A model generated the notes under the pieces. The model was not told where the DNA came from, ran no database searches, and saw only the letters and a list, made by a program, of their open reading frames with translations. DNA of 64,000 nucleotides from assembly GCF_000418325.1 (NCBI RefSeq), contig NC_021658.1:372001-436000 (forward strand). The letters run 5' to 3'. Position numbers and translations under genes: made by a program. Source of the DNA: Sorangium cellulosum So0157-2 (lineage in GTDB: Bacteria > Myxococcota_A > Polyangia > Polyangiales > Polyangiaceae). Shown here piece after piece: positions 36,232-45,518 of this stretch (its first letter is position 1; each line of letters starts with the position of its first letter).

Positions 36232-36840
36232 GCCGAGCTCGATTTCGAGGTGACCGGCTCGGGCGAGCTGCACGTGCCGGAGAATCGAGCGGTCGTGTTC
36301 CAGGACACGCGGCTCTTGCCGTGGGCGCGGGGGTTCGACAACGTGATCCTGGGGCTCGACGCGCCGTCGGCGCGGGCGCGCGGGGAGGCGGCGCTCGCGG
36401 AGGTCGGGCTCGCGGGGCGGGAGCGCGCGTGGCCTGTCGAGCTGTCCGGCGGCGAGCAGCAGCGGGTGGCGCTGGCGCGGTCGCTGGTGCGCGACCCGGA
36501 GCTCGTGCTGGCCGACGAGCCGTTCGGGGCGCTCGACGCCCTGACCCGGATGCGCATGCACGATCTGCTGCGCGAGCTGTGCGCGCGGCACCGGCCGGCC
36601 GTGCTGCTGGTCACCCACGACGTCGACGAGGCGATCGCGCTCGCCGACCGGGTGCTGGTGCTCGAGGGCGGCCGCATCGCCGAGGAGCAGCGCATCGATC
36701 TGCCGGCCCCGCGCCCGCTCCGCGATCCCCGCTTCCTCGCGTACCGCGAGTCGCTGCTGGCCGCGCTCGGTGTGGCGCCGGCCGCGGACTCGACCGAAGA
36801 CACCGATTCGAGCTCTGAACTGGAAGGGAGTGCCCCGTGA
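36232..36840 (+). pseudogene. sulfonate ABC ATPase (SsuB-like), N-terminus and Walker A deleted
   Basis: The readable frame begins directly at the junction (AELDFEVTGSGELHVPENRA). It contains the Q-loop (VVFQDTRLLPW), the signature ELSGGEQQRVALARSL, Walker B VLADEPFGALD and the switch His in LLVTHDVDEAIALADR. The family's first ~65 residues, with the GxSGxGKST Walker A loop that binds ATP phosphates, are absent, so the protein cannot hydrolyse ATP in the normal way. A GTG at 36250 could start a 196-residue remnant. Its stop overlaps the next gene (GTGA), so translation through here may still matter for the monooxygenase. Confidence 0.78.
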
Positions 36841-38189
36841 CCCATCGGCCCGGACGACTGCATCTCAACGCGTTTCTCATGAGCGTAGGCCACCACGAGG
36901 CCTCGTGGCGCTTGCCGGAGAGCGATCCGTTCGCGAACACGAACATCGAGCATTTCAGGAACCTGGCCCGCATCGCGGAGCGGGGGAAGCTCGACTCGCT
37001 GTTCCTCGCCGACAGCCCGGTGCTCTGGAACAACGTCGGCCGCAGGCCGGCCGGGACGCTCGAGCCGACGGTGCTGCTCGCGGCGCTGGCGGGCGTGACC
37101 GAGCACATCGGGCTGATCGCCACCGCCTCGACCACGTACAACGAGCCGTTCAACCTGGCCCGGAGGTTCGCGTCGCTGGATCACATCAGCGGGGGGCGCG
37201 CCGGGTGGAACATCGTCACGACCGCGGGCGTGGATGCGGCGCGCAACTTCAATCTGGACGAGCTGCCGGCGCACAGCGACCGGTACGCGAGGGCGGCGGA
37301 GTTCATCGATGTGTCGTTGAAGCTGTGGGACAGCTGGGACGACGACGCGCCGCTCGGCGACAAGGAGAACGGCGTCTGGGGCGACGACCGGAAGATCCAT
37401 CCGCCGCGGCACGTGGGCAAGTACTTCAAGGTCGAGGGGGCGCTCAACGTGCCGCGCCCGCCGCAGGGGTATCCGCTGCTGGTGCAGGCCGGATCGTCGG
37501 AGGACGGCAAGGAGCTTGCGGCGCGGTACGCCGAGGCGGTGTTCACGGCGCAGCAGACGCTGGAGGACGCGCAGCAGTTCTATACCGATCTGAAGGCGCG
37601 CGTGCGGGGGCTGGGGCGCGATCCGGAGTCGATCAAGATCTTGCCGGGGATCGTGCCGGTGATCGGGGCCACCGAGGCGGAGGCGCAGGCGCTCGACGCG
37701 GAGCTCGAGCGGCTCATCAAGCCGGAGTATGCGAAGCGGCAGCTCGCGCAGACGCTGCGGGTGAAGCCGGAGGAGCTCGAGCTGGACGCCGAGTTGCCGA
37801 GGGACCTGCCGAGCGAGGATCAGATCGAGGGGGCGAAGAGCCGCTACACGCTGATCGTGTGCCTGGCCCGGCGGGAGCGGCTGACGGTGCGCCAGCTCAT
37901 CGGCCGGCTGGGCGGCGGCCGGGGGCACCGGACGTTCGCCGGCACGCCGGAGCAGGTGGCGGACGCGATCCAGCACTGGTGGGAGCAGGGGGCGGCCGAT
38001 GGGTTCAACGTGATGCCGCCGGTGCTGCCGTCGGGGCTCGCGGCGTTCGTGGAGCACGTGGTGCCGATCCTGCAGCGGCGCGGGCTGTTCAGGACGGAGT
38101 ACGAGGGCAGGACGCTGCGCGAGAACTACGGGCTGCCGCGGCCGGCGAACCGCAACCACGGTCAGGAGCTGGTCGAGGCGGCGGAGTGA
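36837..38189 (+). CDS. FMN-dependent monooxygenase, NtaA/SnaA/DszA family
   Basis: Start GTG 36837 overlaps the ATPase stop. The 450-residue product belongs to the bacterial-luciferase-like group (LHLNAFLMSVGHHEASWRLP, LARIAERGKLDSLFLAD, EPTVLLAALAGVTEHIGLIATASTT, FASLDHISGGRAGWNIVTT, then HVGKYFKVEGALNVPRPPQGYP). These enzymes use FMNH2 and O2 to oxidise sulfonates, thiophenes or nitrilotriacetate-type compounds. With a sulfonate-type transporter upstream it probably released sulfur or nitrogen from an organic substrate. The enzyme looks complete although the transporter is broken. A separate flavin reductase is needed and is not nearby. Confidence 0.9.
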   Translation: MTHRPGRLHLNAFLMSVGHHEASWRLPESDPFANTNIEHFRNLARIAERGKLDSLFLADSPVLWNNVGRRPAGTLEPTVLLAALAGVTEHIGLIATASTTYNEPFNLARRFASLDHISGGRAGWNIVTTAGVDAARNFNLDELPAHSDRYARAAEFIDVSLKLWDSWDDDAPLGDKENGVWGDDRKIHPPRHVGKYFKVEGALNVPRPPQGYPLLVQAGSSEDGKELAARYAEAVFTAQQTLEDAQQFYTDLKARVRGLGRDPESIKILPGIVPVIGATEAEAQALDAELERLIKPEYAKRQLAQTLRVKPEELELDAELPRDLPSEDQIEGAKSRYTLIVCLARRERLTVRQLIGRLGGGRGHRTFAGTPEQVADAIQHWWEQGAADGFNVMPPVLPSGLAAFVEHVVPILQRRGLFRTEYEGRTLRENYGLPRPANRNHGQELVEAAE

Positions 38190-38752
38190 GCTGAATTACG
38201 GTTGGGGCCGCAACCTGGGTAGTGGGCCGCAACCTCGGTCGGGTGGCGGAACCTCAACCTCGGTCGGGCGCGGAACCTCAACCTCGGTCGGGCGCGGAAC
38301 CTCAACCTCGGTCGGGCGCGGAACCTCAACCTCGGTCGGGCGCGGAACCTCAACCTCGGTCGGGTGGCGGAACCTCAACCCCGGTCGGGCGGCGGAGCCT
38401 CACGGAACCTCAACCCCGGTCGGGCTGCGGAACCTCAACCCTGCGGAACCTCAACCCCGGTCGGGCGGCGGAACCTCAACCCCGGTCGGGCGGCGCCCGT
38501 GTGAATCGGGGCAGTCGGACTTCAACCCCGGTCGGGTGAGCAGCAGCCGGCGAGCCGCTCAAGCGAGCCATAAGTAAATTAAAATACAAATGCCCCAACC
38601 CCGATCGGGTCAGCGCAACCCGGGTCGGGATAACGCGGCATCCCGGGAGCTCAACCCCGGTCGGGCAAGCCCCGTTAGAACAGTCACAACTACGCGATTT
38701 TCCTATCAAATCCGGAGGAGTCGAGCGCCGGTTCATGTAGCCTGCGTCCGAC
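38190..38752. repeat. AACCTCGGTCGGG repeat array, ~24-bp period
   Basis: After one AACCTGGGT (38212-38220), the unit GGAACCTCAACCTCGGTCGG recurs with 24-25 base spacing from 38231 (cores at 38231, 38256, 38280, 38304, 38328, 38352, 38377, 38412). It then continues as AACCCCGGTCGGG copies with irregular spacing (38453, 38478, 38524, 38597 as a variant, 38617 as AACCCGGGTCGGG, 38653). It fills the gap between two same-strand genes. There are no spacers, so it is not CRISPR. The core resembles AACCTGGGT seen elsewhere. Confidence 0.92.
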
Positions 38753-40270
38753 ATGCGCATTGTTTTTGCTACATGGTTCGCCATCACCCTATCCGCCGTG
38801 GCGGCTGCTGCGTGTGGAGACGACGACGGCAGCGGCCGGCCGTCCGAGGGCAGTGGCGGTGCTGGCGGTGCAGCTGGCGCGGGCGGTGGCACCGGCAGCG
38901 CGGGCGCTCAGGGGGAGGGCGGCACCGGCGGCACCGGCAGCACCGGCGGCACCGGCCCCACCACCGGCCCCACCTCGCGCGACCTCCTCGATCAGCTCCA
39001 GGCCCTCGACGGCCTCACCGCCGTCGAGCACGACTCGACCCTACCGGGCTACCGCTACTTCGTCCTGGAGCTCGACCAGCCCGCCGACCACGACCACCCC
39101 GACGCCGCCCGGTTCCAGCAGCGCCTCCTCCTGCACCACCGCGATCCCGCCGCCCCCGTCGTCCTCGTCACCGAGGGTTACAACCTCTACCCCGACGCGC
39201 AGTGGCTCGACGAGCCCGCCGAGCTGCTCGCCGCCAACCAGATCCGCGTCGAGCACCGCTTCTTCACCCCCTCTCGCCCCGCGCCCGCGGACTGGTCGCT
39301 GCTCACCATCGAGCAGGCCGCCGCCGACCTCCACCGCGTCATCGCGTCGCTCCGCCCGCTCTACGAGGGCCGCTGGATCTCCACCGGCGCCAGCAAGAGC
39401 GGCATGACCGCGATCTACCATCGCCGCTTCTACCCCGCCGACGTCGACGGCACCGTCGCGTACGTGGCCCCGCACAGCGCCGGCGTCTCCGACCCGCGCT
39501 ACCTCGACTTCGTGGCAGAGCGCGGCGACCCCGCGTGCCGGCAGGCCCTCCAGCGCTTCCAGCGCGAGGTGCTGCTGCGCCGCCCCGCCATGCTCGACCT
39601 CATGGACGCCGAGGCCGCCGAGCTCGGCGTCACCTATGACCTCCTCGGCATCGACAGGGCCCTGGACGTCGCCGTCATCGAGTCCGTCTTCTCCCTCTGG
39701 CAATACAAGGACTCGAGCTTCTGCGCCCGCGTCCCCACCGCCGCCTCGGACGACGCCGCCGTCTGGGCCTTCCTCGACGAGGCGAACGCCCCCCGCCTCT
39801 GGTCCGACCCCTACCTCTTCGCCATGGAGCCGTATTACTGGCAAGCCGCAGCAGAGCTGGGCTATCCGAGCTTCGCGGAGGAGCACATCGCCGATCTGCT
39901 CCTCTACCCGGGCGCGAACGTGCCCACCTCGTTCGTCGAGGCCGGGCCCGGCAAGACCCCGCTCTTCGATCCCAGCGCGATGCAGGACATCTCCGCCTGG
40001 CTCACCGCCGAGGGCGAACGGCTGCTGTTCATCTACGGCGAGAACGATCCGTACACCGCCGCCGCCTTCGACATCGGCGCCGCCCGCGACTCCCACCGTT
40101 TCATCGCGCCCGGCGGCACCCACGGCGCCGTCATCCTCTCGCTCGCGCCGGCGGACCAGGCGCTCGCCCTCGGCGCGCTCGAATCCTGGACGGGCGTCGC
40201 GCCGAGCCGCCGCGACCCGGCGGCGCTGCGACCCCTGCTCCGAGGCCGGCGCTGGATGACGCGCGACTAG
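38753..40270 (+). CDS. secreted S28/PS-10-like serine aminopeptidase lipoprotein
   Basis: The 505-residue protein has a lipoprotein leader (ITLSAVAAAAC, Cys21) and a Gly/Thr-rich linker to residue 75. The domain follows the alpha/beta-hydrolase plan of PS-10/tripeptidyl aminopeptidases: an N-terminal strand region (GYRYFVLELDQPADHDHP), nucleophile Ser214 in TGASKSGM, an Asp in YGENDPYTA and a His in GGTHGA. LRPLYEGRWISTGASKSGMT is the characteristic block. It should trim peptides at the surface. No ribosome site is apparent. The AACCYCGGTCGGG array ends about 90 bases upstream. Confidence 0.85.
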   Translation: MRIVFATWFAITLSAVAAAACGDDDGSGRPSEGSGGAGGAAGAGGGTGSAGAQGEGGTGGTGSTGGTGPTTGPTSRDLLDQLQALDGLTAVEHDSTLPGYRYFVLELDQPADHDHPDAARFQQRLLLHHRDPAAPVVLVTEGYNLYPDAQWLDEPAELLAANQIRVEHRFFTPSRPAPADWSLLTIEQAAADLHRVIASLRPLYEGRWISTGASKSGMTAIYHRRFYPADVDGTVAYVAPHSAGVSDPRYLDFVAERGDPACRQALQRFQREVLLRRPAMLDLMDAEAAELGVTYDLLGIDRALDVAVIESVFSLWQYKDSSFCARVPTAASDDAAVWAFLDEANAPRLWSDPYLFAMEPYYWQAAAELGYPSFAEEHIADLLLYPGANVPTSFVEAGPGKTPLFDPSAMQDISAWLTAEGERLLFIYGENDPYTAAAFDIGAARDSHRFIAPGGTHGAVILSLAPADQALALGALESWTGVAPSRRDPAALRPLLRGRRWMTRD

Positions 40271-40321
40271 AGAGCGCCGCGTCGCCCGATAAAAACCTGT
40301 CCTATCGCTCCTCCCACGGCG

Positions 40322-41146
40322 TCACCCCCGCGCCGCCGACGCCGCCGCGCACCGCGCCGCGTAGGCGGCGGGCGTGAACCCGACCTGCGCCTTGAAATCG
40401 CGGATCAGGTGCGCCTGATCGTGATACCCGAGCTCGCTCGCGAGCGCCGCCCACGCCACGGACGCCCCTGACGCCACGCGCTCCGCGGCCTCCTGGACCC
40501 GGGATCGCCGGATGATCCATTTGGGCCCGACCCCGATGTACCGCTCGAACGCGCGGTGCAGCGTGCGGACCGAGACCCCCGCGATCCGCGCGAGATCCTC
40601 GGCGCGGTGGACGTCGCGATCCCCCTGCGCGCGGGCGGCGAGCGTCATGGCCTCGTCGAGCCCCGGATCCGAAGGACCCCTGTGCGCCCGGAGCACCGCC
40701 TCGATCGCCCGGACCCCGAGGAGGTCGTCCGGTCGATCGAGCACGTCGCGCTCCAGCGCGCTCGCCGCGTCACCGAAGACCTCCGCGAGCGGGACGGCCC
40801 GATCGACCAGCCGGCGCATCGGACAGCGCGCGAACGGGAAGAAGCCCCCCGGCTTGAACTTCGTGGCCACGACGCGCCCCGTCCCCTCGAGCCGGGAGAC
40901 CTCGCGCCGCGTCCCGAGCCCGTTCACGATCGACCCGTTCACCTGGATCGCCAGGTTGACGCAGGGGTGCGGCAGGATCTCCTGCTCGAACGGCGCGGGG
41001 AGCGACCAGCGGACCACCCAGTGCCAGTCGACGAGCGCGGCCAGATCGGGCGCGGGCGCGTGGCGGCGCAGCTCGAAGCGCTTGAGCCCCGCCGCGGGGT
41101 TCAGGATGCCGAGGGTGCGACCTCCGGGGGGGATGCTCGAGCTCAT
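40322..41146 (-). CDS. AraC-family transcriptional regulator
   Basis: Start chosen at MSSSIPPGG (41146), giving 274 residues. The N-terminal domain (LAALVDWHWVVRW, EQEILPHPCVNLAIQVNG, VVATKFKPGGFFPFA) is the type found in regulators annotated as DUF6597. The C-terminal domain has both HTHs (HRAEDLARIAGVSVRTLHRAFERYIGVGPKWIIRRSRVQEA and AALASELGYHDQAHLIRDFKAQVGFTPAAY). It is divergent from the glutathione S-transferase gene with 65 bases between, so it may control that gene. Confidence 0.88.
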   Translation of the reverse strand: MSSSIPPGGRTLGILNPAAGLKRFELRRHAPAPDLAALVDWHWVVRWSLPAPFEQEILPHPCVNLAIQVNGSIVNGLGTRREVSRLEGTGRVVATKFKPGGFFPFARCPMRRLVDRAVPLAEVFGDAASALERDVLDRPDDLLGVRAIEAVLRAHRGPSDPGLDEAMTLAARAQGDRDVHRAEDLARIAGVSVRTLHRAFERYIGVGPKWIIRRSRVQEAAERVASGASVAWAALASELGYHDQAHLIRDFKAQVGFTPAAYAARCAAASAARG

Positions 41147-41211
41147 CGCGTGGCGCTCTTTTACAATACGGGGCCCATCCCGGGCAGTAGGGTCCGGCCC
41201 GGAGGCACGAC

Positions 41212-41886
41212 ATGGCTGATTCGACCACGCCCACGCGGGGAAACCTCGTCTTTTACCATTCACCGCACACGCGCGCGTCAGGCACGCGCATCCTCCTCGA
41301 CGAGCTCGGCGCGCCGCACGAGCTGCGCGTCCTCAACATGAAGGCCGGCGAACAGCGCAAGGCGCCCTACCTCGCGGTGAACCCGCTCGGGAAGGTCCCC
41401 GCCATCGTGCACGACGGCGCCCTCGTCACCGAGCAGGTCGCGATCTTCATCTACCTCGCCGACCTCTTCCCGGAAGCGGGCCTTGCCCCGGCCCTCCGCG
41501 ATCCGCAGCGAGGCCCCTACCTCCGCTGGCTCGCCTACTACGGGTCTTGCTTCGAGCCGGCCATGACCGATCGCGCGATGAAGCGCGAGCCCGCGCCGCC
41601 GGCCATGTCGCCTTACGGCGACTTCGACACGATGTTCGGCACGCTCGTGGAGGCCCTCCGACAGGGCCCCTACCTGCTCGGCGAGCGGTTCTCCGCGGCC
41701 GACATCCTCTGGGGTGGGGCGCTCCGGTGGATGACGCAGTTCAAGCTCATCCCCGAGCTGCCGGAGATCGCCGCCTACGTCGCCCGGATCTGCAGCCGGC
41801 TGTCGTTCGCGCGGGTCATGGCGGAGGACGCGCAGCTCGCCGCGGCGCACGAGGCGGCGGTGGCGGCGGCGGCGCAAGCGAGCTGA
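41212..41886 (+). CDS. glutathione S-transferase
   Basis: The 224-residue protein shows the thioredoxin-like N-terminal domain (LVFYHSPHTRASGTRILLDEL, then VNPLGKVPAIVHDGALVTEQVAIFIYLAD, with the cis-Pro and the ES-type glutathione site as EQ) and a helical C-terminal domain (LLGERFSAADILWGGALRW). It conjugates glutathione or handles related thiols. A GGAGG site lies six bases before the ATG. The divergent AraC neighbour is a possible regulator. Confidence 0.9.
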   Translation: MADSTTPTRGNLVFYHSPHTRASGTRILLDELGAPHELRVLNMKAGEQRKAPYLAVNPLGKVPAIVHDGALVTEQVAIFIYLADLFPEAGLAPALRDPQRGPYLRWLAYYGSCFEPAMTDRAMKREPAPPAMSPYGDFDTMFGTLVEALRQGPYLLGERFSAADILWGGALRWMTQFKLIPELPEIAAYVARICSRLSFARVMAEDAQLAAAHEAAVAAAAQAS

Positions 41887-42027
41887 CGCGCCGGCGCACA
41901 GCGCGCGAGCGAGCGTCGCCGCCCAGCTCGTCCGCGTCGGAACGAGCGGGAGCCATGCGGCGCTGGGCGCGATCCGGGCCCCACATCGGCATTGCCCGCC
42001 CCTTGCCTTCGTGATGAGCTGGGCGGC

Positions 42028-43347
42028 ATGGTCGCTTCGAAGCTTGTTGCGGTCCTCTCCACATGCACCCTCACGCTGGCGGCCTCCGTGACCGGAGGCT
42101 GCACCGCTTCAGACGCGGAGCCCGACGCGGACGACTGTTCGACGCCGGGACAGAACCAGTTCCTCTTCGACCTGATGCGGGACGCCTACCTCTGGTACGA
42201 CCGCGTGCCGGACCTCGATCCCCGGTCCTACCCCTCGCCCGAGGCGCTGCTCCGGGATCTCGTCGACCCGTCGCGGGACCGCTGGAGCTACATCTCGAGC
42301 AAGAGCGAATACGAGGCCTATTTCCGGGAGGGGCAGACCCTCGGGCTCGGCTACCGGTGGAGCTTCGACCCGGAAGGCAGCCTCCGGCTCGCGCTTGTCC
42401 ACCCCGCCTCGCCCGCCGGAGCGGCTGGCCTGCGGCGCGGCGACAGGGTGCTGGCGATCAACGGGATCGATGTCGAGCAGGTGGCGAACGACAACCTCTG
42501 GTCGGAGGTGACGGGCCCCGACGAGGAAGGACACGAGATCTCGCTGACGATCGAGCGCGCGGGCAAGGAGGTCTTCACCGTCGCCGTCCGGAAGGCGGTG
42601 CACGGCGTCACCACGGTGATGAGCCCGCGGATCCTGCAGGCGGGGTCCGCGACGGTCGGTTACCTCATGCTCACCACGTTCATCGAGCCCACCGCGAAAG
42701 AGCTCGACGACGCCTTCGCGATGTTCCGGGCCAACCGCATCGACGAGCTCGTCCTCGATCTGCGCTACAACGGCGGCGGGCGCCTCGCCGTCGAGCGGCA
42801 CCTCGCGAGCCTGATCCACCGGCCCGCGGACAAGGGCGCGCTGCTCGACATCACCGCGCACAACGACAGGCACGTCACGTGGGACAAGCGGGCTTCGTTC
42901 GAGGACCTCGACCAGCCGGCGCTCTCCCTGTCCCGGCTGGTCGTCATCACCACCGGCGGCACGGCCTCCGCGAGCGAGACGCTGATCAACAGCCTGCGCG
43001 CCTACATCGACGTCAAGATCGTCGGCTCGACGACGCACGGCAAGCCCGTCGGTATGCACGGGTGGGACTATTGCGACAAGATCGCGCACCCGATCTCGTT
43101 CCGGGTGCTCAACGCGAAGCAAGAGGGCGACTTCTACGACGGCTTCGCCCCCGACTGCCCCGTCACCGACACGCTCGAGGCGGAGCTCGGCGACGAGGAC
43201 GAGGCGTGCCTCGCAGAGGCCCTTCACTTGTTGCAGCACGGCGCTTGCTCCACCCCGGCGCAGCCGGCCGAGGCAAGCGAACGGCGCGCCGCCCCGCCGC
43301 CGGAGATCCCCTGGGACGGCTTCCGGCGCGAGGTCGGCGCGCTCTGA
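42028..43347 (+). CDS. S41 (CtpA/Tsp-like) serine protease lipoprotein
   Basis: Start ATG 42028 gives 439 residues with lipobox TGGC. An N-terminal helical part (LFDLMRDAYLWYDRVPDLDP) leads to a PDZ domain (VHPASPAGAAGLRRGDRVLAINGIDV). The S41 core follows, with LVLDLRYNGGG and the catalytic pair Ser314 in TASASETLINS and Lys339 in STTHGKPVGM; the 25-residue spacing between them matches Tsp. The C-terminal ~100 residues contain four Cys. It degrades or processes proteins at the outer face of a membrane. It is not linked to an obvious operon. Confidence 0.9.
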   Translation: MVASKLVAVLSTCTLTLAASVTGGCTASDAEPDADDCSTPGQNQFLFDLMRDAYLWYDRVPDLDPRSYPSPEALLRDLVDPSRDRWSYISSKSEYEAYFREGQTLGLGYRWSFDPEGSLRLALVHPASPAGAAGLRRGDRVLAINGIDVEQVANDNLWSEVTGPDEEGHEISLTIERAGKEVFTVAVRKAVHGVTTVMSPRILQAGSATVGYLMLTTFIEPTAKELDDAFAMFRANRIDELVLDLRYNGGGRLAVERHLASLIHRPADKGALLDITAHNDRHVTWDKRASFEDLDQPALSLSRLVVITTGGTASASETLINSLRAYIDVKIVGSTTHGKPVGMHGWDYCDKIAHPISFRVLNAKQEGDFYDGFAPDCPVTDTLEAELGDEDEACLAEALHLLQHGACSTPAQPAEASERRAAPPPEIPWDGFRREVGAL

Positions 43348-43563
43348 GGCGATCTCGCCCTCACCGGATTGCCGCGCCCTCATCAGATTTCCCGCGCGCC
43401 GACCCAGGGCCCGTACGGCTGCCCCGCCCGGCGCCGCCCGGCGGGCCGCGGTCGCCGGCGCGCCCATGCAAAAGACGGCAGCGACCGGCTTGACACGATG
43501 CGCGGCTTGGCGGACATTCCTCCGCCATAGCGGACACTTGGCCCGCGGCCAGGAGGGACTGTC

Positions 43564-44202
43564 ATGAGCCTGCAACTCGGAAGCATCGCGCCCGATTTCG
43601 AGCAAGCGTCCACGCACGGGACCCTCCGGTTCCACGAGTGGGCCGGGAGCTCGTGGGTGATCCTGTTCTCGCACCCGAAGGACTTCACCCCGGTCTGCAC
43701 GACCGAGCTCGGCGCGGTCGCCAACCTCAAGGCGGAGTTCGACAAGCGCGGCGTCAAGCCCATCGCCCTGAGCGTCGACGACGTCGACTCGCACAAGCGC
43801 TGGTCCGTCGATATCGAGGAGACGCAGCGCACGAAGCTGAACTACCCGATCCTCGCCGACGTGGACCGGAAGGTCTCCTCCCTGTACGGGATGATCCACC
43901 CGCAGGCGAACGACACGCTCACGGTCCGGTCGGTGTTCGTCATCGATCCGAACAAGAAGATCCGCGCGACGTTCACCTATCCCGCGAGCACCGGGCGCAA
44001 CTTCGACGAGATCCTGCGCCTCATCGACTCGCTGCAGCTCACGGACAGCCACTCCGTCGCGACGCCCGCGAACTGGAAGGACGGCGATGACGTGGTGATC
44101 GTCCCCTCGCTCCAGGATCCCGAGGTCCTCAAGCAGAAGTTCCCCAAGGGCTACAACGCCGTTCGCCCGTACCTGCGCCTCACCCCGCAGCCGAACCGCT
44201 GA
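43564..44202 (+). CDS. 1-Cys peroxiredoxin (Prx6 type)
   Basis: The 212-residue protein has peroxidatic Cys45 in SHPKDFTPVCTTELG. It lacks a convincing resolving Cys and has the long C-terminal dimerisation region (TPANWKDGDDVVIVPSL, FPKGYNAVRPYLRLTPQP) of Prx6-type enzymes. It reduces peroxides in the cytoplasm. AGGAGG lies eight bases before the ATG. TTGACA at 43490-43495 is a candidate -35 element with a weak -10, so this is probably a single-gene unit. Confidence 0.93.
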   Translation: MSLQLGSIAPDFEQASTHGTLRFHEWAGSSWVILFSHPKDFTPVCTTELGAVANLKAEFDKRGVKPIALSVDDVDSHKRWSVDIEETQRTKLNYPILADVDRKVSSLYGMIHPQANDTLTVRSVFVIDPNKKIRATFTYPASTGRNFDEILRLIDSLQLTDSHSVATPANWKDGDDVVIVPSLQDPEVLKQKFPKGYNAVRPYLRLTPQPNR

Positions 44203-44234
44203 GGCGGCGCGGCGCGGCGAGCGCTGAGGACTGC

Positions 44235-45518
44235 ATGCGATCCGCGACGCGTCCCCTCGCGGCGCTCGCCGTGACGCTCGCCGCGTGCTCGCGCGCGCCG
44301 GCGCGCGACACGCTGGGCGCGACCGGCGACGCCGCGAAGCCGGCGGCGCCGGCCGCCGGCCGCGGATGGCGGCTCGTGCACCACGAGACGTTCGATGCCC
44401 CCTTCCAGGAGCCGGCGGCGTGGACCGAGGACCCGTACGGCGACGCGAGCCCCTACCACGTCGACGTCTTCGACGATGACGGCGAGTTCTTCGCCGCGCG
44501 CGGCGGCGAGGCGTTCCGCGAGGGCCTGCGCAGGTTCCGCTCGTTCCGGAAGTCCTTCACGTACGGCGAGGGAGGCTGGCTCACGGTCGAGCTGTACGGC
44601 CGAGACAGCGACCGCGACGGCGTGCCCGAGACGGGCGGCCGCTTCGAGGCGGCCTCCGGCAAGGCGAGGCTCGTCTCGACCCGCCACTACGACGGCGCGA
44701 TCCTCCGCTCGACCGCGCCCCTGCCGGCGCGGTACCGCGTCGAGGTGACGGTCTCCAACATCGACTTCGGCGGCCAGCGCGAGGGCAGCTGGACGCACGG
44801 CGGCAAGATCAACGGCTACGACGGCGACGAGGTGGCCGACCCGTGGCGGTTCACCGATCGGAGCGCGAAGCCGCTGTCCGCCACCTTCGGAAACGGCGTT
44901 TACTTTCTCTGCATCACCGATTACGCGCGGCCGGCGCCTCACAACAACGTCTTCATCCATCATCACCGGAAGGTCGTGATGGACACCGACAGCAACTTCG
45001 GCGACGACGGCCCTTGGTCGGAGATCTGGAACCCGGTGACCGGCCGGGCCGAGCCGGACGGCTCGCGGTACGTGAGCATGATCTGGCTCCGCGGCGATGC
45101 GTTCGGGAGCCCCTGGACCGGCAACGGGTTCACGTCGTACACGGCCGGCGGGTGGAAGGACGGCCCCGTCTTCGTGGACAAGTACCTCGACAAAGAGACC
45201 TACGTGTTCACCGTCGAGCGCGACGGTGAGGGGTATGCGATGTCCGCGGCGGGCAGGTTCCACCACGGCGGCCTCACGACGTACGCGGCGCGGCGGGGGT
45301 TTCGCGAGCCGCCGGTGACGTGGCATTTCAACCAGCGCCCCGACGAGCTCGCGGGCCAGGTCCACAACGAGACGGTCGACTTCGGCGAGCCGTTCGAGAC
45401 CTGGCCGGCGGGGTCGGCGTACCCGGATCACTTCTTCTTCGGCGACCCGCACATCAACTATTACGAAGGCACCGCCGAGTTCGACGACGTGAAGCTGTAC
45501 CTACCGGACGAGGGGTAG
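44235..45518 (+). CDS. secreted beta-sandwich lipoprotein, possibly carbohydrate-active
   Basis: The 427-residue product has a lipobox (LAAC, Cys18), an Ala/Pro linker and a large aromatic-rich beta domain: GWRLVHHETFDAPFQEPAAW at the start, SNIDFGGQREGSWTHGGKINGYDGDEV in the middle, and YYEGTAEFDDVKLYLPDEG at the end. The opening HETFD and closing EFDDVKLY are typical of concanavalin-type sandwiches in sugar-binding or glucanase-like proteins, but the ExDxE motif of GH16 is not evident. Its start follows the peroxiredoxin stop by 32 bases with a GAGGA site. Confidence 0.65.
   Translation: MRSATRPLAALAVTLAACSRAPARDTLGATGDAAKPAAPAAGRGWRLVHHETFDAPFQEPAAWTEDPYGDASPYHVDVFDDDGEFFAARGGEAFREGLRRFRSFRKSFTYGEGGWLTVELYGRDSDRDGVPETGGRFEAASGKARLVSTRHYDGAILRSTAPLPARYRVEVTVSNIDFGGQREGSWTHGGKINGYDGDEVADPWRFTDRSAKPLSATFGNGVYFLCITDYARPAPHNNVFIHHHRKVVMDTDSNFGDDGPWSEIWNPVTGRAEPDGSRYVSMIWLRGDAFGSPWTGNGFTSYTAGGWKDGPVFVDKYLDKETYVFTVERDGEGYAMSAAGRFHHGGLTTYAARRGFREPPVTWHFNQRPDELAGQVHNETVDFGEPFETWPAGSAYPDHFFFGDPHINYYEGTAEFDDVKLYLPDEG

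Noticed and set aside
36250..36840. Functional stand-alone ABC ATPase
   Set aside because: Walker A is missing; nucleotide binding in the usual way is not possible.
38231..38670. CRISPR-like array
   Set aside because: The repeats are 24-25 bases apart with no spacers of unique sequence, and no cas genes are present.
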